A DNA stretch of 64,000 nucleotides from Pelobates cultripes. Lineage: Eukaryota > Chordata > Amphibia > Anura > Pelobatidae. Below the pieces are notes generated by a model that saw nothing but the letters and a program-made list of their open reading frames with translations, was not told the origin of the DNA and did no database searches. Shown here piece after piece: positions 25,555 to 40,300 of the stretch. Every line of letters begins with the position of its first letter. Position 1 is the stretch's first letter. The position numbers and the translations under genes are program-made. Location of the stretch: contig OW240917.1 in the NCBI GenBank assembly GCA_933207985.1, positions 239,250,693 to 239,314,692 on the forward strand, read 5' to 3'.

Positions 25555-28231
25555 GATTTATAAAATGTTCACATAATTACAACTTCCAAACACACCTCTT
25601 CTGTCTATAAACCCATGTGGTGCAAAGATTTGAGATAAAGTCAGCATCCTGATTAGCTGACAATGTCTTGGGAAAAGCATGGGAATTTGTTAAAAATGTT
25701 TTATTTATTTTTAAAATAGCATTATCTTTTTGTATTATTGAGAGGTTATTGTGCATATTTTGTAAATGCAATGGTGTATTTAAAAAAAAAAAAAAAAAAA
25801 AATAGATTCCCGGCTTGAGTGACCCTTTAACTGGCATGTGCCATAATAGGACGAAGAATCTTGTGCATTAAACACAAGATCTTTTGGCTTTCTGCTCATT
25901 GATCCTAGAATTATTGGTTGAAATGCTTATAAAGTCCTACTGATTTGGTTTTATAACTAACAGGCCTAGTTGCAACTGGCTTTCATGCGACCTAGAAAAT
26001 TGCAAAATGTTAAATATGTGTAAATAAATGCACATGGGACCCAGAAAAACTTGAAAATGTACATTTATTACAAAGAGAGCGGATTTTGTCCTGTAGTTAT
26101 AACAGAGCAAAGAGAACTTAAATAAAACAATACTTTGGTTTTATAGCTAAACAGAGGAGGACGCATTCAAAGTTAATAAAATTCTTATATATTTAGAAAT
26201 CTTTCTCTGTGCTGTTGCCTTATAAACATTAATAACCCCCATTAATTACATAGCTGTACCCTGATTGCCATTCTTTGAGTGATGCAAGCTTTCGAACATT
26301 GCTTCAGGCTGACGGAATGTCATCTATTTTTATTTTTTGCTATGGAACATATATTAATTTATCTCAGTTGGTGATGGTTCTTTAAATGTCATACAGTAAA
26401 CAAGACCTGAATGAATTGCAAGGTAATACCAGAAATAAAATATATAGTTTTTGTGTGGGTAACAAGACACATGGTTTAATCAATAAACTAAGAATTGTGG
26501 TGAAAAACACAGAACACATTGCAAAATATAGGCTATAATAGCCGAACTGTGATGGCACTAACTGGCTGATATTTATTGGGATGAAGACGTATTGGTACTT
26601 TCTGGCTGGGATTAGTGGGACGGTGTGGATTGAGAACGGAGGGACCAGGATAATGGGATTAGGAGGTTAAAATACTGTGAATGTAGATAGGGAAGACGGC
26701 ATTATAAGGCAAGTGGCACGGGGCTAACAAAGGGATTATGGGGGTTTGAAGTGGTTATGGTGCTAGAGGTGAGGGGATTATAGTATACCTGCGGCAGATG
26801 AGGGGATTATGGTGCTGGAGGAAGGTGACTGGATCTATGGGGTAGTGGTTGATGAAAGCATTACAAGGTTAATGAATTAGTAAATAACCCTATTAGCGGG
26901 CATATTGAAAAAATACAAACCTGGACCTTTAATAGTCCCTTACACCTGGTTAAAGAAAGATTCTTCTATGAGAGAACAAATACACAACTCTATAGAGCTG
27001 TCTAGATACATATTATATATAAATGAAACCATATTTATTTATATATTTTTGAATAGCCTTCATTGAGGCTAATGTAACACTCTAGATAATACAGTATTTA
27101 GAAAAAATATTCAATACCACTAGTTTTACAACTTCACTATTTTGGCATCAAATAGAAAATTCACAGATCGATTTACAATTCTCTTATTTTTGTTTTCCAC
27201 AATACTTTTTTTTTTTTTATATATATGAGAACAGGAAGCTGGAATGGTGGCTCATTGGTGATCCAGGCGAGTCTCAAACCATTAAAAAATGGTGACTACT
27301 AGCACCATAAAAACTACATAGAACTGCAGTTGTTATGGTTCCTAGGCTTACCATTTCACGTTTTCTTAAATTTCACTAGCCGCACTTCTATGTCAATTTG
27401 TGGTCTGGGAAAGAATTATACATCTAGCATCTACTAACTAACGATAGTATTTTGTATTTTAAAACGTTTTAATGTTTATTTGTATTGTATGGTATATTGT
27501 CTGAGAAAATAAACAACTTCACGTCCAAATAAATAGCTTTAAACATATATGTCCTCCATAGTCAAGACATTTTCACAGCATTGTATATACATTTTATATA
27601 TATATATACATACATACATACACAATAATTACCATCGCCTGACTCATACATAAAAATGATATTTGGCTTTACTGTCGTGCTAATTATCAAGTAATTTATT
27701 TTATGGCATATTGGTTGATACTTTGTCTTCTTGTATAGATCTATATACATTTAACAGAAAGAATACCTCTAAAAATATATTATTTGCCTCCTAACTGGTG
27801 CTATGTGATGTTTATTATAAATCATTTTCATTTGGCACAGAAAGCAAAATTTTTTTCTCTTGCAAAACACCACTGGATTATGCCCAGCTAGTTATGGCTT
27901 TGGGATTTTTTTAACACCAAATAGGTAAGGCATCTTTTGGTAACACTGATCGGGTATTGTAAAGGTATTTCCGATACGGCACGACTGATCAGATTTTTTT
28001 TTGTTTTGTTTTGTTAAACCGATATATACTGAGTCACTAGGTGTTTGACAGGCATGCATTGTGGAGAGAGACCTTGTAGACCAGGTTTGTTGAGAATTAA
28101 TTTGTTCCTCCAGCAGTGCCTGAAAATATAAGGGCATACAAAATATCGAGCATCTTCCCGGCCACACTTGTTCCGCTTCCTGCAGTCGTCTGAGAAGAAG
28201 AGATCAGAGCTTTCCACATTCCAAAAGATTT
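25555..28231 (-). other. NMT1-PLCD3 convergent interval, including PLCD3 3' UTR
   Basis: AT-rich DNA between the two stop codons. On the - strand, candidate AATAAA signals for PLCD3 include 27811-27816 and 26064-26069. An A-run lies near 25780-25801. No further gene was recognised. Open frames here are short and lack family signatures. Confidence 0.5.
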
Positions 28232-28320
28232 TCACGGATCCTTGATTTGCAAGTGTACAAACAATGTGGCAGGGGAGAGTGAGGTGCCATCCTTGGAGAG
28301 GAGGTGTACATGGCGGTAAC
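28232..28320 (-). CDS. PLCD3: PLCD3 last coding exon (end of C2 domain)
   Basis: Encodes [20 protein letters not shown] then FVHLQIKDP and a TGA stop (28232-28234). The acceptor is TTTATCCAG on the - strand. Confidence 0.94.
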
Positions 28321-31300
28321 CTGGATAAATAAAGGAAGATGACCCCGATATGTTTTCTGACAAATGTCTCAATGCAATTTAGACGATCTGACCTGAATTA
28401 ATAATCCTGCCCTTTTAATCCATGTTAAACCTTATCCTCTAAACAAGTGTTTCCCAAACCAGTCCTCTAGACCCACCAACAGTCCAGGTTTTGTCAGTAT
28501 CTCAACTGGAATAAAACGGTGAAATACGTAAATCCTGGATTGTTGGTGGGTCATGAGGACTGGTTTGGGAACCACTGCTCTTAACAACCTTAAACCACCT
28601 TCTAATACCGAATCCACAACATATTGCCCTCTTCCTCCAGTTCAGTAAATATTTCCTATTGGAAACAATTTCTAGTCGTTTGTATCTTGCCCCCCAAAAT
28701 ATGTCCACTCATCTGTTTCATATTTTATCTATACCTCGAAACTATTCCTTGCTTAGTCCTACATTAAGCATTTTTTACTGCTAAATGTCCAAGGATGTTC
28801 CTACTCTTTACACTAAGCCTTAAATTCTCTGAAGGCTGCCTTCACTTTCATCCTTCTTTACACCCATCTATAACTTATTTCCACTCCTTCCTCTTTCTAC
28901 TTTGACCACACTGTCTTCTCACTTACCTTGCCTCAGGCTGGGGAAAGGCAGCGTAAATTGTCCTACAAAGTCATTACTCGAAGTTTTGTCGTAATCTTCT
29001 ACCACAAACCTCACAAGGGCAAGTTCAGGTACTAGAACCTCCAACCTTAGTTCTTCATTCCAAAGGGGGTTAAATCCTATAACCAACGACAACAGAGTAG
29101 AAATGTTTTTGGGGGCACATCACTCTAATTCGAACCTCAATACACCTTGTTAGGGAGTGATTGTATGGCTTGACAGCAAATCATTTTACTCAGTAGTGGT
29201 TTAACTAAGAGTTATTCCAGGTCTTACCATTGTTAAGGATGTAGTTTGTCTCTTGTTCTCGCTTCCTTCCCACACTGTGAATCTCCACTCGAACGAAAGG
29301 GTCAACAATTGAACTTGGCTTCTCTTTGTTGAGTTTTGGGAGTTGTTGAGCAGAAATAACCTATTTGGAGGAGCAGATGCTTGAACACATTTCACAATTA
29401 CCATGAAGGTCACAGTAGGACTAAGGTCAATTCATTTAATTATAATTATTCTCCCATCCAGGATATCGTAAGAGCAAAGACCTGTTTAAAGGGACATTAT
29501 AGTCACCCAGACCACTTCAGCTCAATGAAGTTGTCTGGGTGCCAGGTCCCTCAGGTTTTAACCCTTCAGAGAAACTGCTGTTTACATTTGGGGTTAAGCC
29601 AGCCTCTAGTGGCTGTCTTCCGGAGAGCCACTAGAGCCGCATCTGCGAGGCTGGAGGCATAGTATGCTTCCATCGCACAGAACGTCCATAGGAAAGCATT
29701 GAGAAATGCTTTCCTATGGACACTTTGAATGCGCGCGCGGCACTTGCCACGCATGCGCATTCAGCTCCACTGACGTCAGACGGGGGAGCTGACGTCGGCG
29801 GGGGAGCACGGCGCTGGAATAAGGTAAGTGGTTGAAGGGGTTTTAACCCCTTCAGCGCCACGGGAGGGGGACCCTGAGGGTGGGGGCACCCTCAGGACAC
29901 TATAGTGTCAGGAAAACCGCTTTGTTTTCCTGACACTATAGTGATCCTTTAAATACTCAGTCAACTAAACTGAACTTCATTTAAATACACACGTTCAGCT
30001 CAAGATAAGAGGTTTATCCCTTTAATAGCAGATTTTGCCCGTAGCTGCTTTTCCCATGAAGACTAAAGTCATCTGTCACTCACCCTGACATGGAGAATCT
30101 TCATGCTGTTGCTGACTATCTCGGGATTGAAGGAAGTATCTGCCCTCCGTAGAAATTCCGGTTTCAGGATATATCCACAACGACCATTATCCTGGAAACG
30201 ACCCCGGTTTAAATCCATTTTATATCCAGGGGTCTGGAAATTCAGAGCAACTGGTGGAGATATAATTCATTGGATACTGTTACAATGTGTTCTTCTATTT
30301 ACTTATTATAACTCCCATCCTTGGCTGCAGCACTAAATTAATCAAGCATAGGGAACTGTGTTGGACCCATGGCTTTGTAGTGGACTTAGCCACAGAATAG
30401 TCCAATGCATTCTCCAATTGGGGTAATGTGTCGGGCATATTATCTCTCTAGAACCACTACTCAATTATTATGAAATGACCAAATATGGAGGGCTCTGTGT
30501 AGTCTTAAATAGGGCATGTCATGACATTTATTTTTATTATTAAATTTGCTATTTATTTATTTTATTGTGTGCAATGCTATATGGACAGTAATGAATGCAA
30601 GAACAAATGTTTTGGCTGCATCTAATGTTAGAAAGCGGAATACACAAGCTATAATTTTAAAATGAAAGTGACAGTATCCAAAAACTAATTGGATGTGAGA
30701 AGAGCAGAAAACTATAGCATCACAACATCAATTCATTACACTTGTGGGCAGGGTTGGTGATTGCACCGGTGACACGAAGGGAGGAGCATCACGTTAGAGA
30801 AGAGGAGCGGTGGTAAATGACAAAGGAGGGTGGAACAATCGGGGACAGACAGTACTATCTAAGTGTCATCAGAATATATGAAGTATTGGAATTCTGTGGA
30901 AGATATAAGGTTGCCAAGATATACTGATCAGTACCTAACCCTTGTATATTTTGATAATCTAGTCCAGCCTGGTCATGTCAAACCGCTTAGTAGCACCAAT
31001 CATTAGCAAAGCCACAGCACTTGTAAGAGCCCAAAGATCTATCCTGCATGTGACAGTAGCTGTTAAAGGAACACTATAGTGTCAGGAACACAAACATGTA
31101 TTTCTGACCCTATAATGTTAAAACCATCATCTAGCCCCCTGCCCCTCCTTGCTCCCCTAAATATAGTACAATCTTTTGTTCAAGTCTGCAGCTGCTGGGT
31201 CTGCCCCTGATCTGCCTGCTTGACTGACATCATCAGAAGTGTTGTCCTGAGCCAATCACAAAGCTTTACCATATGATTGGCTGAGACTGTCAAGGAGGCA

Positions 31301-34300
31301 GATCAGGGGCAGAGTGTTGGTTACACTGTGCAGCACTGCCTCAGGAAGCACCTCTAGTAGCCATATGGGGAGTGGCCAGTGGAGTTATCCCTAGGCTGTA
31401 ATGTAAACACTGTTTTTTCTCTTAAAAGCCAGTGTTTTCTACAAAAAGCCTGAAGGGAATGATCCTACTCACCAGAACAAATACAATAAGCTGTAGTTGT
31501 TCTGGTGACCATAGTGTCCCTTTAAGAGTGAGGGATCCTCTGAAACATCTACAAATTAGTCATAGATGACTTTACATGAGGCATGAGGAACTAAATAACT
31601 AAACTTTCTCATTGCATTGCCTGGGCATGACAAATATTCCCTAACAATCAGTTAATTGAAAAATCACATGTGAATATAACTCTTAAGTGATTATAGTACC
31701 CCTCATCATCAGTCAGGCAGATCCTGGCTTAAGTTGGTAGAAGTTATTATGTAGCATTAGTTGGCCATCCACTATTTGTTCACCCGTGGCAGTATTCTTA
31801 CCCAGCTGGCAGCCGGCATTCCACATCTCCTGAGGACTATAATTTGAAGAGTTGGCTCTCAGTCCATCTGGATAAATACGGCTGAGCTGTCGAGTGTTAT
31901 ACCGTACCATGGTATTTCCTGCCAAGGGTTATAAAAGAGTTATTTGATAATTAAGTGTGTTAGTAATTATTTTAATTAATTTCATAATTATGTTTATAAA
32001 AGGAGGTAAACTTAAAAGACGGGTCACAGTCTTTCTAAAGAGTCAGGTAGTTCAGGTATCTCTCTCTCAAACACAAATCCCCTTTACTCTCTTTAATGAG
32101 AATACAGAACTAAAGACAATGTTTGTTATTTAACAATTAATATATGTATTCTAAAATATTTTAGAAGTTCCAATACCATATTCTTTTATGAGTCTACGAA
32201 TTTTATCCTCGCTGAAGGAACTCATTTCACAAGCAAGGCCCGGTTGATCGCGATATTCCACCGTTTGACAATAAACCACAAGGTCCGAAAGTTCAGGAGC
32301 CGTATCCTGGATTTGCGGAAAAACACAGTGGCCTTCTAAAAATACTCATTTATTACCAATAAGCCAGAAAACACAGAGAATGGTTAACAACTCAAATAGC
32401 CTTTTCTAGGTCTTGGTAAGTTGCTGAAGTCTCAAGCATATTTAAGTTCACATAGACAACCTATTCTAGTTGCATGTCAAAATGATTCCACACACAAAGG
32501 CAGTCCAGATTTGAAATGTCAGGTAGATCGTCTGCCTCAAAAACTTGGTTTTCTCAAAGACTAATAAAGATTTTGAAATGCAGGATTTCACAGACCTTTA
32601 GAACTATACCCTGCTTTTACTATTGCAAATCCATGCTTTAATTACTACCCACCACCCTTTATTAAGCACTACATAACCCACGAGTTTTACCAAAACTCAC
32701 CATCCTTCTTTAATTAAGGCACCACTTGGTTGCTCTTTTAAACTCTTAGATCTTCCATTATTAACCTTCATCTCACCATGTCTCAAAACCAATGTTCTCT
32801 GTTACCAACCTCGTTCCCCCAACTCACCACCCTGGTTCTTCCATCATCTTCCTCTGATGACGAACGTTCTTTCAGCTTCTTCCCTTTTAACAGAATCTTC
32901 CGCTTCAGAGCCTGTAAGAGAAAATAGAGATTTGGGAAACGTAGCATTACTATATTCATGTCCCTTTGATGATATGAAGACAATGGAATAGTACAGAGTT
33001 GATCTTGACAAACTTTCAATCCAAGTACAATGAGTTAATAAATGGCACTAACTAATTCTTAAAAGTATAACATAAATCACCAAAAATAGCAGCATCCCAA
33101 TAAATGCTCTAACTTAAAAAAAAACACTCTCATAAAAACCAATACAAAAAAAATAGGTGCGTTGTCCGGGCTCCAAAGAAAACCACTCCTTCAATGGACT
33201 TCACAGCAGCAGAGGCAAGAGGTGGTGTGCTAAATCCACCGGACCGCAATAAAGGTAAGAGATTCTTTATTTAAAGCCAGTACTTACCTCAGTGGTTCCC
33301 AAACCAGTCCTTAAACCAATCTACCAGTCCAGGATTTAGGGATTAAACCAATTGTGTCTAACGTGTTTTTAGAAAAGAAAAAAATACCCTGACACAACTG
33401 GGTAATCCTAAATCCTGGTTTGGAAACCACTGACTTACCTGCTCTCTTTTTGTGAGCGTTATTCCATTTCCCTACACCTGTTTTAATTTTAACACAGACT
33501 AATACTATTTATATATATATATATTTGTTTATTTCTTTATTTGATGTCATTACTGTGAATTTCTGGAAAGTGTAACAATGAGGTAAAAAGTGTGTATCAC
33601 ATATTTTGTAAATTTGTTTGCATTTTTCTTAGCAAAGTATATTGCACTTCATCAATATATTACACTTCATTAAATTTATATAATAAGAGATTTATGTTTT
33701 TTAAATTTGTGTTTATGTTAAAGCTTTTACGTGATACAGAAATAGCTCTACACTACTAGATACACTATCTGTTACAGATAGGTTCGACAAGCTAATACTA
33801 CAGCAGGGACACAGACAGTTTAAATGCTGCACTAGTACAGCAGGTAAACTGTAATAATATTCCAATTCACTTATTACAAGAGTTATAATAAACACTACAC
33901 TGCTACGCCAAATTTAGTTATAGTATCAGCACTACTGCTATGCCAGGTACAGATACCACCTCACCATTGTAATACTATGACATATAAGGACTTACCATCA
34001 ATACTGAACATGCCAAGCTAGGCTAGATAGAAATATAGCAGTGATAGTACTGATAAGCACTGCAGGTACAGAGATAGAGCCAGAATTGCAATGCTCTGCT
34101 GGGCACAGAAATAAACTTACAGGACAATAAGGATGTGGACGTCTCTGCCTGAAGAGGTGGTTTTATCAGAGTCCGTACAGATGTTTAAACAGTAACTGAA
34201 TGCATACTTGCAAAAACATAATATTCAGGGATATCATTTTTAATTTGTGGGGTAATATATTCTTGATCCAAGGAGATATCTGACTGCCATTCTGGGGTCA

Positions 34301-37300
34301 AGAAGGATTTTTTTCCTAGTTTGTTGCAAATTTTGAAGTGCTTCAAACTAGGTTTTGTTTTGCCTTCTTTTGAATCAACAGCAAAAACAGATGTGAGAAA
34401 GGCTGAACTTGATAGACACATGCCTCTTTCCATCCTATGTAACTATGTAACTGTGAAATGCGCTTCCATGTTAAACATTAGCCTAGGGCAGAAATATTAT
34501 GCTCACTAAGACAGAAACAAGTTCAGAACTCAACTGCTCTGCTTGCTGCAATTATAATCACCCTGTAGGTTACAGGTTTCCTCAGCATTGTTCCGCTACG
34601 ATGGGTACAGATAAAAGGTTCTGCACTGTAATTCTTCGCCAGGTGTGAGACTTGCTATATACGAGTTCATCTTACCTCTGGTGATGGTAAGTGATCTGAT
34701 TCTAGATTGTTGATTGGTGCTGATATCAGCATGTCCCCCAGAATGTTACGCAGGTGGTACGCCATTGTCGCTTGCTGCTCCAATCCGCAGTGATTCTCCA
34801 AGGACAGGATGACAGGGAACAGTGAATTCTACCAGTGAGAAAAAATGTATGTTTTCAAATGCTATGTCAAGAGTCTACTAAGGTTTTCATTCAATCCCCT
34901 AACATTCCATCACATACGTATATACATTCCTTCTCCTCTTTACCATCCCATGTCTACATTCACTCTTATAAACTCATTCCCTCTGCCATCAATTCATATA
35001 TTAATTCCTTCTCTCCTAAATGTATTCCTCTTCCTCTATACCATCATGTCTCTGTATACGTTGATACTCAATTCATCTCCCTGCACCATCCTGTCTCTGT
35101 ATACATCGATACTCAATTCATCTCCCCGTACCATCCTGCCTCTATATACTTCAATACTCAATTCATCTCCCCGTACCATCCTGCCTCTGTATATTTCGAT
35201 ACTCAATTCATCATCCCATACCATCCTGTCCCTGAATATGTCGATACTCAAGTCATCTCCCCGTACCATCCTGTCCCTGTATATGTCGATACACAATTCA
35301 TCTCCCCGTACCATCCTGTCCCTGTATATGTCGATACTCAATTCACCTCCCCGTACCATCCTGTCTCTGTACAGGTAGATACTCAATTCATCTCCCCGTA
35401 CCATGCCTTTTCTCTTAAAGGACCACTATAGGCACCCAGACCACTTCAGCTTAATGAAGTGGTCTGGGTGCCTGGTCCATCTAGGGTTAACTTTGCCTGC
35501 TGTAAACATAGCCGTTTCAGAGAAACGGCTATGTTTACATATGGGTTAATCCAGCCTCCTGTGGCTGTCTCATTGACAGCCGCAAGAGGCGCTTCCGCGC
35601 TTCTCACTGTAATTTTCACAGTGAGAAGACGCTGCCGTCCCTAGGAAAGCATTGAGAAATGCTTTCCTATGGACTGGCTGGATGCGTGCGCGGCTCTTGC
35701 CGCGCATGCGCATTCAGCCGATGACGTCGTAAAGAGGAGGAGAGTCCCCAGCGCCGATGGAGCCCGGCACTGGAGAAAGGTAAGAATTTAAACCCTTCCT
35801 CCCCCTTCAGCCCGGTGAGAGGGGGGCCATGAGGGTGGGGGGACCTATTAACACTATAGTGCAAGGAAAACGAGTTTGTTTTCCTGGCACTATAGTGGTC
35901 CTTTAACATCTCCAAACATTCTATATATGACACGTTATTCTCTTTTGTGAGACAGACATGCCACACGTTGGCCTTGATTTAATATTTTTGGGAAAAGCTC
36001 TTAAAATAATCACAATCTGATTCATATGATTTATACATGAATTATTTAATGGTGACTTCTGTAGATAACTTATTTGAAAAGTCTTCTAACAGATTGGGAT
36101 CATTTTAAAAGCTTAAAAAATAAAAAAAATCGAGGCCATAGTTTTCTGTCTGTTTCAATGATTTGCTGTTGTTCACCCAGTTAGTGTGACAAAAGGTGCC
36201 CAGTTCTTACCTTAAAAGCATTGTCTCGAATGGTAGAAATGACATCTTTGAATAATATCTTGGAGGTCAGAGTGTGCCCGTGGTAAATGACAGGCTCCCC
36301 AGAAGGTCCCTCCCAGCAGTCCAGTTCCACACAGCGGCAGCCCTCTTTAAACGCCCTGCAAGAGATGGACAAGAGATCATTGGAAGAAAATCGCGGGGTC
36401 CTTTTTAATATTACAAGAAGATATAACTTTGTCTCATAAAAACAATCAGAAATATGAAAATAATCTGGAATACGAAAAGGGCTCCACATCCAGTTATTGT
36501 AAGCACTGGCATAACCATAATCCAGCTATAAGCACTGGCATAACCATAATTGGTGATTGGTTGCGTCATTTTGAATGGACACCAAGTGCCAACAGTTTAA
36601 GCACTGGCACAAGTTTATTATGGGATGCCAAGATTTATTTTTTTTACCCAGAAACCATGCAGTTTAACCCATAATAAAGCAATACGGCAATCAGTATTTC
36701 TCTGCAGTTCATCTGGGTGCTACAGGCGACTGAATAGGTCCCTTACGATGACCACATGTTGATATATGCGCATTGTTTGCTGTACTCATCCCTTCCTGGC
36801 AAAGGACGCTTCCCGCTACGCAGGCCATGGGTACGCCATTCTTTGGAAAAGTAGGAGCCTGGCAGAGCACTCAACGGCAAATCTGTTACAGATATCTACA
36901 GAAACTGTTTTATTAACACTTTCTGTGCCTAAAGAGCAAGGGGCTGCAAGAGGCTTATAGAAAATTGTATCATGCTCAGTTAACCCCTGGTGTACCACTG
37001 GCAATAATAAAAAATTTTATATTTAATTTATATACGGCATTCCCTGATTTAACTAGAGTTGTATAGTAAAAGGAAGTATAGTAAGTACAGTACTAACAGG
37101 TGTACTTAGCACTTCACAGGTTACATTGCAGAAAATGGTATGTACTGTAGGTAGAGTAACTATACAGAGTATGTACATTTTTATGTATATAAAAGTTTAA
37201 TAATAAGTATAATTAGCAGTTTACTGGTTGTATTAAAGCAGAGGAAAGGCATAGTAAGATATTTGGTCACACATTGTATCTATACCACCATTTTATAGTT

Positions 37301-40300
37301 TAATTCTATGCATATTCTATGCATAGGAGCTCATTCATTGGTTGAAAGTGCTCAGCTGATGAATGAGTGGTTATGCACAGAATTAACATTAGCAAATCTG
37401 TATCTCTTTCCATTCAGTATTAAACCATTTAAAATGTTTTATGCTAAACAGGAGTCCCCCAGCAGCCAATCGCCTCTGTGCTGCTTGGGCTAAGATGAAA
37501 GCATTAGTCTGAGCAGCAATGGGCAGCTGTGATTGGCTGAGAGTGTCAGATGACCTCTTTCAGCCTATCACAGCACCCATTGGTGGTATGAATCTGTATG
37601 GCTTAAAGGAAGTGTGTGATCTCTGCCTTAGCCACACCTCCAGTATGGGCTGGACTAAAAATAGCTTAACGCTAAATGAAAAGGCTGCGTACAAACTCAG
37701 TCTCAGTCCAGGGACTCCAGACAGATCTGAAATGGTTATAGTGCCTAGAGAGTCCCTTTAAGAAGATATTATGAGAGATATGTGTCCTGTATTGCCTAAG
37801 GTAAGTGGGAATACAAAGTAGAAAGACACATCACTAAATAAAACAAATTATTAGAGTATTATGTACATCATGACCCTTTAAATATGTTAACCTTCTCAAT
37901 TAATGCTTACATAACATAGGCTTCAGTGCTGCTGTTCCCCACTAGCTGGTGATTGGTCAGATAGGTGTTATGGGAGCTGGAGATGAAGTAGTGGCTGAGG
38001 GGCTGTGTCATGTCTTGGTAGACCTTCTTGTGTTCATGATTGAAGACGTCGCCTTCCTCAGAGAGCAGGTACATCATAAAACCCTCTAACATCATCAGGT
38101 CATGCTGCTTGGCTGAGAGAGGGAGTTAGGAGTAAGAAGCAATGCAAAACACGTCTGTAAAAACAAGGGGGCTATAACAGTATTTCTAATGAATTAAAGG
38201 GACACATCAGACACCGGCATACAATTTATGCATCTAACAGTTTTTAGAGTAAATGATTATCTGCATTTTTTCAAACACAATTTGCATAGTTTTTGCAAAA
38301 TTAAAATAAATTTTTGTAGCATCCTGCATCTTAACTCCACCCCCTGGGACACCCCTCCATTTGAAATCACGTCCTTCCTGCTGTTTCCTGTACCTAGAAG
38401 ATTCATAACGTCATAGCTCCAAAAGCACACCGTTTCTCGCCCTTCTACCCAAACGTCAGTACTGGCACCCACTATCACTATTGTTCCTGTTATCTCATGT
38501 CTCGAAGCACTGCAAACGTTTCTCTGTGTTGTATTTCTGATAGCAGTTTTTCATAATTAGAAGGCTGCTAACTAAACTGCAAGTCACAAAACCCCGGCTC
38601 TGAGATAAACTGTGGCTGTGCAAAGAGAAAGCATTGAAATGGGCTGGTCAGCACCTCTCTCAAACAGTGTGAGGACACAGGCAAACAAAATGATCTTTTA
38701 TTTATTTTTATTTTTTTCATATATATTTAATAAATGATCTATATCAAGCATTACAAAAGGAAGTTGCTACTCTGGAGGTTAGTGTTTAAGACACTCAGTA
38801 GGTTTCTCAAAGAAGAACTATGGCTGGACTCCAGGTCAGCACTACTGAACTGCTATGACCAGGAGATTAAACTCACAAGGCAAGCAAACGGAATCATTTT
38901 CCGCATCTGTGTACCGGATGTTCTCTATTCCTGCTCAGGAGTATGGTATTTGATGATCATACAATGAGTTTGCATAACACAACCAAACAATTTCGTAAAG
39001 TCAGGGGGCACCTGACTATATTGCTATACAGATCCCTCCCGACAGACAAGGTCTCTTCTAGTCCTTGGTGAGGCAGGAGTCCCTGATCTGTTAACTTAAT
39101 GTTGTCTCAGGGATTAACCAAATTTTTCTAATTCTCACTTTTCTTGTGCCTTCTCCCATTATCTTATCCCCTTTTCCCTCAAGTCCTGACAAACATCCAC
39201 ACCCTCACAGGAACATTAACACTCTACGTAATACCCTGAGACAAGCACTCGGGCCTTTTGAGGCTGGTCTAAAACTTTTCCCTAAGATTTTTATTGCACC
39301 AATGATTCTTGGTGTGTCTATTTTAAGATCTTATGTCATTCTACTTAATGGTGGGAGGTGGGGAGGGAAACCTTAATAAAAAGGAGAATGAAATGAATTA
39401 TAATTTATGGATTATAACTTCATATGTTCTATATGTACACAAGTTCAGAGCTCCAAGCACCATGACCAATTAAGTGATTTAAAGTGGTTATGGTGGCTGG
39501 AACCCGTATGTGCAGCGTTTTGCTTTGAAACTCTACACATAACATAGCGAGAGGTTAACCCCTTGTGTAATTCCACCTCCAGCAGCGTCGTATGGGGTGT
39601 CATCAGTCAGCCCAGAATTAGAGACTCAGGCTGACTAATGTCAATTCCCATTGCACAGATTTTCAGTCATTGGCTGAAAGCAGTCAGCTGACACATGTCG
39701 ACCTGACCATTGCTAAACGGTTTCTCCCCTGCCAGGGTGCTCCTGGCATTATAACCACTACAGCGAGCTGTTGTAGTTCTAACGCTTGGAGAAACTTTTT
39801 AAGTTATATAACTTCAGACCTTAGGGTAAAATGTTCCAAAGTTCAGGACTAGTCATATAGGTAGATGGGCACTGCAATATGTACATGGAAATCAATGTTT
39901 TCCTTCAATATATCAGAATGTTACTTCCTGGTACCGGATATAGGCAGGGTATCATCAATAAGTGGCTGATTCAGTTTTAAACAAAATACTGTAGTATTGC
40001 AGTAAGACTCCAGGCACATTACAAATAATTCCCTGTTTGATTGTATAAGGGTGTGTGGGAGTACGGGAGTCTATGCGAACCATGAGACTGTGCACTGCCT
40101 GGTCCTGTAATTGATGGACAGGTGGGGATTTAGGGGTCCCATAAACCAAAATAGTAGTTATCACACTCCACTTAACGGCACAGGGAATTATGGAAGAGTT
40201 CCTCTACACACTGTGTGGAGAAACTAGGGTATCTATTTGTCAAGCCTACCCAGCAAGACCCTGCTAGAGCATAGTGCTTCAGGTATCAACTGGCAATCAC

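Noticed and set aside
34835..35431. Open frame of 198 codons with 15-residue repeats
   Set aside because: It coincides with a 45-bp minisatellite inside a PLCD3 intron and is open on both strands.
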